Shown: positions 8,124-15,282 of the stretch, one piece after another
Position numbering within the stretch: position 1 is the stretch's first letter
Layout: each line of letters opens with the position of its first letter
Assembly: GCF_021696945.1 (NCBI RefSeq)
Contig: NZ_JACYHE010000065.1
Location: forward strand, 1-34,688
Source: Streptomyces sp. JJ36
GTDB taxonomy: Bacteria > Actinomycetota > Actinomycetes > Streptomycetales > Streptomycetaceae
Direction of reading: 5' to 3'
DNA length: 34,688 nucleotides
Notes under the pieces: model-generated
What the model was told of the DNA's origin: nothing
The model's input: only the letters and a program-made list of their open reading frames with translations
Databases searched by the model: none
Made by a program: the position numbers and the translations under genes

Positions 8124-8516
8124 ATGGCCACACCCACCACGGGGCTCCAGCTTTTCGCCCGGGAGCGGCGGGTCCGGCTCACCACGTACGAGCGGGACGG
8201 CACCCCGGTGGGCAGCCCCGCCGCGATCGTGGTGGAGGGCGACCACGCGTACGTACGGACGCACCGCCGGGCGCCGCACACCGAGCATCTGCGCCGCTAC
8301 CCGGAGGCCGAGGTCGCGCCCGCCGACCTGGGCGGGACGCCGACCGGTGCGCCCATGAAGGCGCGGGTGCGGCGCCTGGAGGGCGGCGAGGCCCGGCACG
8401 CGGCAGCCCGGCTGGCCCGCAAGCACCCCCTGCTGCACGGGGTGGCCGTGCCCGTGGGGTACGCGCTCCGGCTGGACCGGCCGGTCCACTACGAGCTGCG
8501 CCTGGTGGGCGAGTGA
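8124..8516 (+). CDS. PPOX-class (split beta-barrel) F420/flavin-dependent oxidoreductase
   Basis: A 130-residue single-domain protein of the pyridoxamine-phosphate-oxidase-like fold. It shows the usual succession of strands: LTTYERDGTPVGSPAAIVVEGDHAYVRT, then a helix pair around HLRRYPEAEVAPADL, then GAPMKARVRRLEG, and a C-terminal strand HYELRLVGE. Small actinobacterial members commonly bind F420, but here this is inferred from family only. It starts at ATG 8124, with a weak TAACCG/AACCGT box 6-7 nt upstream and no SD. It lies between a strong terminator and a separately promoted phosphatase, so it appears monocistronic. Confidence 0.8.
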   Translation: MATPTTGLQLFARERRVRLTTYERDGTPVGSPAAIVVEGDHAYVRTHRRAPHTEHLRRYPEAEVAPADLGGTPTGAPMKARVRRLEGGEARHAAARLARKHPLLHGVAVPVGYALRLDRPVHYELRLVGE

Positions 8517-8561
8517 CGCGCGCCTGCCGGGCCAGGTGGGTGGTTGCCGGAACAGCACGCC

Positions 8562-8567
8562 TAGGCT
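8562..8567 (+). promoter_or_regulatory. Leaderless -10 box (TAGGCT) of the phosphatase gene
   Basis: TAGGCT ends 6 nt before ATG 8574, and no SD lies between them. Confidence 0.55.
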
Positions 8568-8573
8568 CGCCGC

Positions 8574-9014
8574 ATGACCGCTGCGACCTCCACCTGGGAC
8601 CCCGGCGCTGAAGGCGTGCTGCGACTGCCCTCGGGCCGGCTGGTGCGCGGCCGGGGCCTGCGCCGTCCCCGGCCGGAGGGGCCGGAACCCGCCTTCGGCC
8701 TCTATCTGCTGGGCCGCCGGCCGCCCGCGGTGCCGTGGGAGTCGCACTGGCTGCGCTGGCCGGACTTCCGGCTGCCGGCCGACCGGGAGGCGGCGGAGGC
8801 GGCGCTCCGCGCGGCCTGGGAGCGGGCCGCGGCGGAGCGCGTCGAGATCGCCTGCGGCGGCGGGTACGGCCGTACGGGCACCGCACTGGCCTGCCTCGCG
8901 GTGCTGGACGGCGTGCCGGGGGCCGAGGCCGTCGCCTTCGTACGGCAGCACTACGCGGCGCGCGCGGTGGAGACGCCGTGGCAGCGCCGCTATGCGGCCC
9001 GCTTCGGCCGGTAG
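8574..9014 (+). CDS. Protein-tyrosine/dual-specificity phosphatase-like protein
   Basis: A 146-residue cysteine phosphatase. The signature P-loop C-x5-R is CGGGYGRTG, with nucleophile Cys94 and Arg100 and the following Thr-Gly as in classical PTPs. A WPDF segment at residues 62-65 resembles the WPD loop, making Asp64 the probable general acid. The length is close to the minimal DSP fold. The substrate could be a phosphotyrosine protein or a small phosphoester; nothing nearby tells which. ATG 8574 is supported by the TAGGCT box 6 nt upstream. It converges on the leftward propeller gene with 58 nt between. Confidence 0.82.
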   Translation: MTAATSTWDPGAEGVLRLPSGRLVRGRGLRRPRPEGPEPAFGLYLLGRRPPAVPWESHWLRWPDFRLPADREAAEAALRAAWERAAAERVEIACGGGYGRTGTALACLAVLDGVPGAEAVAFVRQHYAARAVETPWQRRYAARFGR

Positions 9015-9025
9015 GGGCCGGTCCG

Positions 9026-9040
9026 GCGGGCGCCGCCCGC
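9026..9040. terminator. Small hairpin between convergent genes
   Basis: GCGGGC-gcc-GCCCGC, a 6-bp stem with a 3-nt loop in the 58-nt gap between convergent genes. Short, so tentative. Confidence 0.35.
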
Positions 9041-9072
9041 GCGTCGCGGACGCGGCGCACCCCGCCCGGGCG

Positions 9073-10149
9073 TCAGCCGGAGGACCGCCGGGCCAGGCGC
9101 CGCAGGGCCAGCCACAGCCCGAACGCGGCGGCGAATGTGAGTCCGCCGACCACCAGGGTCCGGTCGTCCTCCGGGTCCGTCCCGACCGCCGGATCCTCCT
9201 CGCCGGCCGCACCGCCCGCACCGTCCGCGCCCTCGGCGGCCTCCTCCCGCCGCGCCGTCTCCGGCAGCAGCTCCCCCTCCAGGGCCTCCGGCTCCACCCG
9301 GCTCTGCTCCCCCTCGGACCCGAAGAGCAGCGTGCGGCCGTCCGCGGCGAACGTCACCGACTCGCCCTGCCGCTGCATCGGCACCCCGACCCGGCCGAGC
9401 GGCTCCGGGCGCCCCTGCTCCGTCCAGCGGTACATCTGAGCGCTGAAGTAGCCGCGCAGCACCAGCCGGGTGCCGTCCGGAGAGAAGGCGCCGTCCGTGG
9501 CCCAGACCTCGGTGCCGGCGATGCGGCGGAAGGTGTTCACCCCGGAGGCGGACAGCTTCTCCGGACCGGCGTAGACGCCGCCCTGTGCGTCCTCGTTCTT
9601 GCTCGCGAGGTAGACCCGGCCGGTCTCCGGATGCACCATCAGCGACTCCGCGTCCCGCGGCCCGTCGGCGTACCGCACCGTGTACCGGACCGGGGCCACC
9701 GTGGTGTCGCGCAGCCGCTCCGGCTCCGGGAAACGGTAGATCCACACCTCGGGCCAGCGGCCGCCGAAGTTGTCCCCGATGTCGCCCACGTAGACGTCCC
9801 CGTCCGGGCCGACCGAGATCCCCTCCACATCCCGCGGCTCGATGCCCTGCAGCGTGACGGTGGCGACCGTACGGCCCGTGTCACCGTCCACGGCGTAGAC
9901 GTACGGGCCGTCTTCACTGTCGTTGTGCGTCCAGTAGACGCCGGGGTGGGCGGTGCTGGCGGCCAGCCCGCTGGACTCCGTGATCCGCGCGTCCCGGAGG
10001 GTGAACGCCTCGGGGGTGCCTTCCTCCTCCGCCGCGGCGCACGCCGGAGCGGCCGCGGAGAGGACGACCAGCGCGGCCAGCACGGCCGGCACCACGGGCA
10101 CGACCGCGCCGAGCAGGGCCCGCGGGGACCGGAGCCGGGAGTCAGACAT
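9073..10149 (-). CDS. Secreted, C-terminally anchored beta-propeller-like protein
   Basis: A 358-residue exported protein. Residues 1-40 form a signal peptide (basic start, long VVPVVPAVLAALVVL core, AxA end). The body has propeller-type blade motifs such as GISVGPDGDVYVGDIGDNFG, AESLMVHPETGRVYLASK, DGAFSPDGTRLVLRGY and VTFAADGRTLLFGSEG. A Glu/Ala/Gly/Asp-rich linker (about 290-330) leads to a hydrophobic segment at 331-350 and a basic tail, which suggests anchoring at the outer face of the membrane. The function is unknown; the repeats resemble the DNA-binding/esterase-like propellers of actinobacteria. ATG 10149 is supported by a CAGGCT box 6 nt upstream, nearly identical in context to that of thpR. 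Confidence 0.75.
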   Translation of the reverse strand: MSDSRLRSPRALLGAVVPVVPAVLAALVVLSAAAPACAAAEEEGTPEAFTLRDARITESSGLAASTAHPGVYWTHNDSEDGPYVYAVDGDTGRTVATVTLQGIEPRDVEGISVGPDGDVYVGDIGDNFGGRWPEVWIYRFPEPERLRDTTVAPVRYTVRYADGPRDAESLMVHPETGRVYLASKNEDAQGGVYAGPEKLSASGVNTFRRIAGTEVWATDGAFSPDGTRLVLRGYFSAQMYRWTEQGRPEPLGRVGVPMQRQGESVTFAADGRTLLFGSEGEQSRVEPEALEGELLPETARREEAAEGADGAGGAAGEEDPAVGTDPEDDRTLVVGGLTFAAAFGLWLALRRLARRSSG

Positions 10150-10155
10150 GCGCCC

Positions 10156-10161
10156 AGCCTG
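10156..10161 (-). promoter_or_regulatory. Putative leaderless -10 box (CAGGCT) of the propeller gene
   Basis: CAGGCT on the minus strand, 6 nt before ATG 10149. The wider context GGCAGGCTGG is shared with the thpR start. Confidence 0.4.
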
Positions 10162-10281
10162 CCACGGCCGTCCCGCACTCCCCCGCCGGCCGCCGCTTTC
10201 CGGCCACCTGAGCGGAGCCCGGCGGTCCCCGCGGTGCCCTGGTGACGCCCGTCACGGCGGTGCCGCCGCCCGCCCCGCCAG

Positions 10282-10664
10282 AACACGGCGACCGGGCCCG
10301 AGCAGACCGAGACGAACGTGCGCCGCTTCCTGCACGCCGCCCGCCGCGCCGCGCCACGGCTAAGGGCCGTGCTGCTGCCCGTGATCCCGAACGTGCGGGC
10401 CGGCGACGACGCCCTCTTCGCGCCCGGGTGGCACGCTGCAACGAACTGCCGGCGAAGGCCGTCGCCGACCTCTCGCCGCTGCTGCTCGCCTCCGCCCCCG
10501 CCGACGGGGACCTCGCCCGCGACACCCACGACGGCACCCACCCCTCCGCCTCCGGTGAGCACCGCCTCGCCGCCGCCTTCGCCGGGGCGCTGCACCAGGC
10601 GTGGGGCGTCGGCGGCCCCTACCGCCGGGCCGAACGGCGGGACCCGGCCCCCGGCTCCGCGTGA
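10282..10664 (+). pseudogene. Frameshifted, truncated SGNH/GDSL hydrolase
   Basis: Two adjoining frames together read as the C-terminal half of an SGNH lipase/esterase. The first frame gives TETNVRRFLHAARR and VLLPVIPNVRAGDDALFA. A one-base shift near 10420-10431 moves homology to the second frame: ARVARCNEL, then DGTHPSASGEHRLAAAF, the block V motif with the catalytic Asp and His, ending at TGA 10662. The N-terminal part with the GDSL serine is absent upstream. Together these show a dead gene. It overlaps the regulatory region of the aldo/keto reductase at its 3' side. Confidence 0.65.
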
Positions 10665-10668
10665 GCGC

Positions 10669-10698
10669 TTGCCTGGAGCGCGCTCGAAGGCGTTGGCT
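10669..10698 (+). promoter_or_regulatory. Putative MerR-type promoter/operator of the aldo/keto reductase
   Basis: A -35-like TTGCCT (10669-10674) and a -10-like TTGGCT (10693-10698) are 18 nt apart, wider than the usual 17. The spacer holds a perfect 10-bp dyad GAGCGCGCTC (10676-10685) with further matches outside it (CxTxGAGCGCGCTCxAxG). A dyad inside a lengthened spacer is the hallmark of MerR-family operators. No merR gene is adjacent. Confidence 0.4.
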
Positions 10699-10706
10699 GG
10701 GGCGTC

Positions 10707-11702
10707 ATGAAGTACACGCATCTGGGCCGTACCGGGCTCAAGGTCAGCCGCATCGTGCTGGGCACCATGAACTTCGGTCCGCAGACCGACGAAGCGAGCA
10801 GCCACGCCATCATGGACGCCGCGCTCGACGCGGGCGTCAACTTCTTCGACACCGCCAACGTCTACGGCTGGGGCGAGAACAAGGGCCGCACCGAGGAGAT
10901 CCTCGGCACCTGGTTCGCCAAGGGCGGCGACCGCCGCGACAAGACCGTGCTGGCCACCAAGGTCTACGGCAACATGGGCACCGACGGCGCGCCCTGGCCG
11001 AACCACGACAAGCTGTCCGCGGTGAACATCCGCCGCGCGGTCGACGCCAGCCTCAAGCGGCTGCAGACCGACCACATCGACCTTTACCAGTTCCACCACG
11101 TGGACCGCAGCACCCCGTGGGACGAGATCTGGCAGGCCGTCGATGTGCTGGTGCAGCAGGGCAAGATCCTCTACGCAGGCTCCAGCAACCACGCCGGGTG
11201 GCACCTCGCACAGGCCAACGAGACCGCCGCGCGCCGCGGCAGCCTCGGCCTGGTCAGCGAGCAGTGCCTCTACAACCTCGCCGAACGGCGCGCCGAGATG
11301 GAGGTGGTCCCGGCCGCGGAGGCGTACGGCCTCGGGGTGATCCCGTGGTCGCCGCTGCACGGCGGGCTGCTGGGCGGCGCGATCCGCAAGGAGCGCGAGG
11401 GCGGCGGGGCACGCAGTGGCGCCGGACGCTCCGCCGACGCGCTGGCCAACACCTCGGTCCGGGAGCAGATCCAGGCGTACGAGGACCTGCTGGACAAGCA
11501 TGGGCTGGAGCCCGGCGAGGTCGCCCTGGCCTGGCTGCTCACCCGGCCCGGCGTCACCGGCCCGATCGTCGGGCCCCGCACCACCTGGCAGCTCGAGTCC
11601 GCGCTGCGCGCGGCGGAACTGGAGCTGGACGCGGAGCTGCTCTCGGCGCTCGACGAGATCTTCCCGGGGCCGGGGCCCTCCCCGGAGGCCTTCGCCTGGT
11701 GA
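10707..11702 (+). CDS. Aldo/keto reductase
   Basis: A 331-residue NADPH-dependent (beta/alpha)8-barrel oxidoreductase of the potassium-channel-beta/YhdN-like branch. The catalytic tetrad is visible: Asp48 and Tyr53 in FFDTANVYGWGE, Lys85 in LATKVYG, and His130 in LYQFHHVD. The cofactor end is IPWSPLHGGLLGG with VGPRTTWQLES near the C-terminus. It reduces aldehydes or ketones in the cytosol; the substrate is not predictable. It begins at ATG 10707 with no SD. A TTGGCT box 8 nt upstream and a MerR-like dyad suggest inducible, possibly leaderless expression in response to an electrophile or drug. Confidence 0.9.
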   Translation: MKYTHLGRTGLKVSRIVLGTMNFGPQTDEASSHAIMDAALDAGVNFFDTANVYGWGENKGRTEEILGTWFAKGGDRRDKTVLATKVYGNMGTDGAPWPNHDKLSAVNIRRAVDASLKRLQTDHIDLYQFHHVDRSTPWDEIWQAVDVLVQQGKILYAGSSNHAGWHLAQANETAARRGSLGLVSEQCLYNLAERRAEMEVVPAAEAYGLGVIPWSPLHGGLLGGAIRKEREGGGARSGAGRSADALANTSVREQIQAYEDLLDKHGLEPGEVALAWLLTRPGVTGPIVGPRTTWQLESALRAAELELDAELLSALDEIFPGPGPSPEAFAW

Positions 11703-11706
11703 TCCG

Positions 11707-11733
11707 GCCCCGCGGGCGTGCGCCCCGCGGGGC
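11707..11733 (+). terminator. Terminator after the aldo/keto reductase
   Basis: A 10-bp stem GCCCCGCGGG / CCCGCGGGGC with a 7-nt loop, starting 4 nt after the stop. Confidence 0.7.
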
Positions 11734-12208
11734 ACGGTGCGGGCGCCTGGCCGGGACCGCCATGCGGCATTCGGCCGGGCGTCCGCGGCCAGGGGCCCGG
11801 GACCGGGCGGGGGCCGCGGCCCGGGAGCCCGGGAGGGACCGGAGTCCGCGGCGTACGTGCCGGAGCCGGGCAGGGTCCGCGGCACCGGAATCGGCCAGGG
11901 GCCGCAGTCCGGCACACAGGGACCGGCGGGTGTCCACACCCCGGCACCCCGGACCCGCCTGGGGTGAGCCGCCGGGGACCCGGAACCGGGCGGGGCCGCG
12001 GTGTACGTGCCGGGGCACCGGTCCCGCCGTCGGCGGGCGCCCCGCGCCCGGGCAGCGGGCCCGGGCCGCGAGCGGGCTCTGCTCCGGCCTCTGGTCCCGG
12101 GCCCGGGTCGCGGTGCGGGGCCGCCGGGCGGCGGGTGGCACTGCGGGCACCGGCACGGAACCGTGCCCGCCGCGGGGCGCCGTCAGCCGTCCCGCGGCAG
12201 GGAGGCCG
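11734..12208. other. Gene-free, GC-rich stretch with degenerate repeats
   Basis: About 475 bp in which I find no plausible gene; the long open frames are arginine/proline/glycine-rich artefacts. The sequence is built of degenerate CCGG-rich phrases. One clear pair is GCGGCGTACGTGCCGG near 11849 and GCGGTGTACGTGCCGG near 11998. A short hairpin (12152-12167) lies near its right end. Confidence 0.5.
12152..12167 (-). terminator. Short hairpin downstream of the small ORF
   Basis: GGCACGG-AA-CCGTGCC, a 7-bp stem with a minimal 2-nt spacer, about 40 nt past the stop of the leftward 29-residue ORF. Confidence 0.4.
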
Positions 12209-12298
12209 TCAGCCGCCGATCGCGGCGGCCACGGCCACGACGACGAGCAGCAGCACCAGGCTGCCGCTCACGATGCGCATCCGGGTCTTGGTGTTCAC
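12209..12298 (-). CDS. 29-residue single-pass membrane peptide, leaderless
   Basis: A very short ORF starting at GTG 12298: a basic head (VNTKTRMR) followed by one hydrophobic helix (about residues 9-29) ending in Gly-Gly, then TGA. This is a basic-in, single-span topology. A good -10 box TACCGT (12305-12310) ends 6 nt before the GTG, as in other leaderless genes here, which argues that the frame is translated. An internal ATG (MRIVSGS) is the alternative start. It lies 22 nt beyond thpR in the same direction. I do not recognise the family; small peptides like this often modulate larger membrane complexes, but that is speculation. Confidence 0.6.
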   Translation of the reverse strand: MNTKTRMRIVSGSLVLLLVVVAVAAAIGG

Positions 12299-12304
12299 GC
12301 CCCC

Positions 12305-12310
12305 ACGGTA
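12305..12310 (-). promoter_or_regulatory. Leaderless -10 box (TACCGT) of the 29-residue ORF
   Basis: TACCGT on the minus strand, 6 nt before GTG 12298. Confidence 0.5.
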
Positions 12311-12320
12311 GCGGGAACGG

Positions 12321-12890
12321 TCAGCCGGGCAGCGGCCAGGCCGTCACCGTCTCGTAGTGGGGCTGCGCGCCGGGCACCCCGGCCGCCGGCGGGTTGCTGC
12401 GCACCAGCGCCAGCTCGTGCGCCGTCCAGGGCCCGCCGGCGAAGCCACCGAGCGCCGTGACGTACGGGCGCAGGTCGACGGGGCGGCCGCGACGGGCCCG
12501 CGCGAGGGTGAGGTGGGCGTGGAACCGGCGCCCCTCCTCCGTCCGCAGGCCGCAGCGCCGTCCGGCGGCCTCCGCGGCCTGCGCCAGCCGGTGCAGTTCC
12601 GTGCGGTCGCCGTCCGCGCCGGTCCACAGGGTGCGGTCGCCGAACCGGCCTGCGCCCGTCAGGGCGAGCCGGGGCGCACGGGCGCGGGCGGCGGCGCGGG
12701 CGAGTCGTTCGCCGAGCTCGGGGAGGGTGTCCCCGCCGACCTCTCCGTAGAAGGCGAGGGTGAGGTGCCAGCTCTCCTGCCCGGTCCAGCGCAACCGGTC
12801 GGCGCCGGGCAGGGCGTGCAGCGCACGGACTGCGGCGGCCAGCTCGTCGGCGGCCGGCGCGGGCGGCAGGAGCGCGGCGAAGAGTCTCAT
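12321..12890 (-). CDS. thpR: RNA 2',3'-cyclic phosphodiesterase (2H family)
   Basis: A 189-residue 2H phosphoesterase of the LigT/ThpR family, which opens 2',3'-cyclic phosphates of RNA ends to 2'-phosphates and can join 2'-5' linkages in vitro. Both catalytic HxT motifs are present: HLT at 42-44 in WHLTLAFYGEV and HLT at 126-128 in FHAHLTLAR. It starts with the family's MRLFAALLPP. ATG 12890 has a CAGGCT box 6 nt upstream and no SD. It lies 34 nt after the MFS gene stop but probably has its own promoter. Confidence 0.92.
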   Translation of the reverse strand: MRLFAALLPPAPAADELAAAVRALHALPGADRLRWTGQESWHLTLAFYGEVGGDTLPELGERLARAAARARAPRLALTGAGRFGDRTLWTGADGDRTELHRLAQAAEAAGRRCGLRTEEGRRFHAHLTLARARRGRPVDLRPYVTALGGFAGGPWTAHELALVRSNPPAAGVPGAQPHYETVTAWPLPG

Positions 12891-12896
12891 GGGGCC

Positions 12897-12902
12897 AGCC
12901 TG
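12897..12902 (-). promoter_or_regulatory. Putative leaderless -10 box (CAGGCT) of thpR
   Basis: CAGGCT on the minus strand, 6 nt before ATG 12890, in the same GGCAGGCTGG context as at the propeller gene. Confidence 0.4.
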
Positions 12903-12924
12903 CCAGCCTCCCGGGCCCGGCGGC

Positions 12925-14652
12925 TCAGGCCGCCGGGGTCACCCGCTCGGAGCGGTCCGGTCTCTCCGGCTGCCCGGGCGCCGCGCCGGGCGTCTCCCGG
13001 GGCCCGGGCCGGCCGGGGCCGCCGCGCCGGGCGGGTGCGGAACGGCGGGCCGGTACGCGGCCCGGTGCGCCCACCTGGGTACGGGGCGGGCCGGCGGCCT
13101 CCACGGCCGTACCGCCCGGAGCCGGGCCGCGGTCGTCGTACCGCTCGCGCGGTACGAAGGCCAGGGCCCGGCGGCCGCGGCGCAGGTCGACGCGGAGCCG
13201 CAGCCCGCCGGCGCGGGCGAGCACCAGCCCCACGCCGAGCGCGACCAGTGCGGAGATCAGGCCGCCGGAGAGGAAGCCGGCCCGGGCGCCGTGGGTGTCC
13301 GTGATCCAGCCCATGATCGGGCCGCCGATCGGGGTGCCGCCGACGAAGACCATCATGTAGAGGCTCATCACGCGGCCCCGCATGGCCGGGTCGGAGGCGA
13401 GCTGGACGCTGGAGTTCGCGGTGACGTTGAAGGACAGCCCCAGCACGCCCAGCGGCACCATCAGCGCCGCGAACAGCCAGAACGACGGGGTGACGGCGGC
13501 CGTCATCTCCAGCAGGCCGAAGAGCAGCGCGGCACCGGCCATCAGCCGCAGGCGGGAGGAGGCCCGGCGGGCGGCGAGCAGCGCCCCGGCCACGGAGCCG
13601 GCGGCCATCAGCGAGTTCAGCAGGCCGTAGGTGCCCGCGCCCTCCTCGAAGACGCGGTCCGTGAAGGCGGTGAGCCAGATCGGGAAGTTGTAGCCGAAGG
13701 TGCCGATGGCCCCGACGAGCACGATCGGCCACATCAGCTCGGGGCGACTGCGGACGTAGGCCAGCCCCTCGCGGAGCTGCCCCTTGCTGCGCGGGGCGCG
13801 GTCGGCGGGGTGGAGTTCGGCGGGGCGCATCAGCAGCAGCGCGGTGATCGGGGCGAGGAAGGAGAGCCCGTTCAGCAGGAACGCCCAGCCGCTGCCGACG
13901 GCGGTGATGAGCACGCCGGCGATGGCGGGGCCGACCAGCCGGGCGGACTGGAAGTTGGCGGAGTTGAGCGAGACGGCGTTGCTGAGCTGGTGCGGGCCGA
14001 CCATCTCGGCGACGAAGGTCTGCCGGGTCGGGTTGTCCACCACGGTGGCCAGGCCCAGGGCGAAGGCGAGCAGGTAGACGTGGAGCACGTGGACGTTGCC
14101 GCTGAGGGTCAGCACGGCCAGCGCCAGCCCGGTCAGGCCCATCACGGACTGGGTGACCAGCAGCAGCCGCCGCTTGTTGCAGCGGTCGGCGATGACCCCG
14201 CCGTAGAGCCCGAAGAGGAGCATGGGCAGGAACTGCAGGGCGGTGGTGATGCCGACGGCGGTCGCCGAGCCGGTGAGGCTGAGCACCAGCCAGTCCTGGG
14301 CGATGCGCTGCATCCAGGTGCCGGTGTTGGAGACGACCTGGCCCAGGGCGAAGAGCCGGTAGTTGCGGACCCGCAGGGAGCGGAACATCGAGGCGCGCCC
14401 GGAGGCGGGCTCGCGGCCGGTCCCGGTGGCGCCCGGCTCGGCCCGCGGCTCGCCGGAGGGCGGCTCACCGGCGGGCCGCTCACCGGCACGGGGCGCACCG
14501 GCGGGCCCGGTGGCGGGTTCGCGGTCCGCCGCGGTCCCGGCGTGCGCGTCGGCCGCCGGCTGCCCGGGGCGGGACTGCTCGGTCGGGGTGTCGGGGGTCG
14601 GGGTGTTCTCGGTCGGTGCGGGTGCGGAGTGTTCTCCGTGGCCCGGACTCAA
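12925..14652 (-). CDS. MFS transporter (DHA3-type efflux pump)
   Basis: A 575-residue major facilitator protein. About 88 N-terminal residues are disordered (Pro/Gly/Ala/Glu-rich). The transporter core starts at FRSLRVRNYRLFALGQVVSNTGTWMQ, the standard opening of DHA3-like pumps, with the loop motif GVIADRCNKRRLLLVTQ, then VVDNPTRQTF, and MRGRVMSLYMMVFVGGTPIGG in the second half. A basic, disordered tail of about 95 residues follows. Drug efflux is inferred from family and from the co-transcribed MarR gene 41 nt upstream. The start is TTG 14652, selected by a strong SD (GGGAGG) 8 nt upstream. Both long tails are unusual compared with typical 400-450 residue members. Confidence 0.88.
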   Translation of the reverse strand: MSPGHGEHSAPAPTENTPTPDTPTEQSRPGQPAADAHAGTAADREPATGPAGAPRAGERPAGEPPSGEPRAEPGATGTGREPASGRASMFRSLRVRNYRLFALGQVVSNTGTWMQRIAQDWLVLSLTGSATAVGITTALQFLPMLLFGLYGGVIADRCNKRRLLLVTQSVMGLTGLALAVLTLSGNVHVLHVYLLAFALGLATVVDNPTRQTFVAEMVGPHQLSNAVSLNSANFQSARLVGPAIAGVLITAVGSGWAFLLNGLSFLAPITALLLMRPAELHPADRAPRSKGQLREGLAYVRSRPELMWPIVLVGAIGTFGYNFPIWLTAFTDRVFEEGAGTYGLLNSLMAAGSVAGALLAARRASSRLRLMAGAALLFGLLEMTAAVTPSFWLFAALMVPLGVLGLSFNVTANSSVQLASDPAMRGRVMSLYMMVFVGGTPIGGPIMGWITDTHGARAGFLSGGLISALVALGVGLVLARAGGLRLRVDLRRGRRALAFVPRERYDDRGPAPGGTAVEAAGPPRTQVGAPGRVPARRSAPARRGGPGRPGPRETPGAAPGQPERPDRSERVTPAA

Positions 14653-14693
14653 GGAGGGTGCCTCCCTTTCTCGTCACGCTGGTTCGTCACGTG

Positions 14694-15128
14694 TCACAGG
14701 TGCGCGAGCTTCTCCAGGACGGGAGCGGCCTCGCGCAGCTTCGCCCACTCCTCATCGTCGAGCCGGCCCGCGAGCTCCGCCAGCCAGGCGTTCCGCTTGC
14801 GGCGACTGGCGGCGAGCATGGACTCGGCCCGTTCGGTCTGGGTGACCACCTTCTGCCGGCGGTCTTCGGGGTGCGGCTCCATGCGGACGAGTTCCTTGCT
14901 CTCCAGCATGGCCACGATGCGGGTCATCGACGGCGGCTGGACGTGCTCCCGGCGCGCCAGCTCGCTCGGGGTGGCGGAGCCGCAGCGTGCCAGGGTGCCC
15001 AGCACCGACATCTCGGTGGGACTGAGCGACTCGTCGACGCGCTGGTGCCGCAGCCTCCGCGAGAGGCGCATCACGGCGGAGCGGAGTGCGTTCACGGCGG
15101 CGTCGTCGGGCGAGGACAGTTCCGGCAT
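14694..15128 (-). CDS. MarR family transcriptional regulator
   Basis: A 144-residue winged-helix regulator. LSPTEMSVLGTLARCGSATPSELARREHVQPPSMTRIVAMLESKELV is the wHTH, and HPEDRRQKVV is the wing (D-x-R). Flanking helices (5-35 and 100-144) form the dimer interface. It is expected to repress the downstream MFS gene and itself until a small ligand binds. I choose ATG 15128 rather than ATG 15146: TATGCT lies exactly 6 nt upstream (leaderless), whereas the upstream ATG would overlap the promoter box. An inverted repeat TTAGC/GCTAA overlaps the promoter. Confidence 0.9.
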   Translation of the reverse strand: MPELSSPDDAAVNALRSAVMRLSRRLRHQRVDESLSPTEMSVLGTLARCGSATPSELARREHVQPPSMTRIVAMLESKELVRMEPHPEDRRQKVVTQTERAESMLAASRRKRNAWLAELAGRLDDEEWAKLREAAPVLEKLAHL

Positions 15129-15132
15129 GTCA

Positions 15133-15158
15133 TTAGCATAACTCATTACCCGAGCTAA
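15133..15158 (-). promoter_or_regulatory. MarR promoter and probable auto-operator
   Basis: TATGCT (15135-15140, minus) ends 6 nt before ATG 15128. An inverted repeat TTAGC (15133-15137) / GCTAA (15154-15158) brackets the box. A MarR dimer bound here would occlude RNA polymerase. Confidence 0.5.
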
Positions 15159-15232
15159 CGACTACGGGTGGACGCGGTGACGACCGACACGACCGGTTCA
15201 CCGGTCTGCTCATCACACGTACGGGTGAGGTA

Positions 15233-15282
15233 GTACCCCATCCCGTCGCGCCGACCCACCCGCACCCGTGACGGTGGGGTAC
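15233..15282. repeat. 8-bp inverted repeat next to the RHH start codon
   Basis: GTACCCCA (15233-15240) and its exact reverse complement TGGGGTAC (15275-15282) are offset by 42 bp, about four helical turns. The right arm abuts ATG 15283 and contains the only SD-like G-run. It could be an operator pair or an SD-masking hairpin. Confidence 0.45.

Noticed and set aside
11554..12156. Minus-strand 200-codon frame downstream of the aldo/keto reductase
   Set aside because: Arg/Pro/Gly-rich composition, overlap with the reductase, no SD and no family resemblance.
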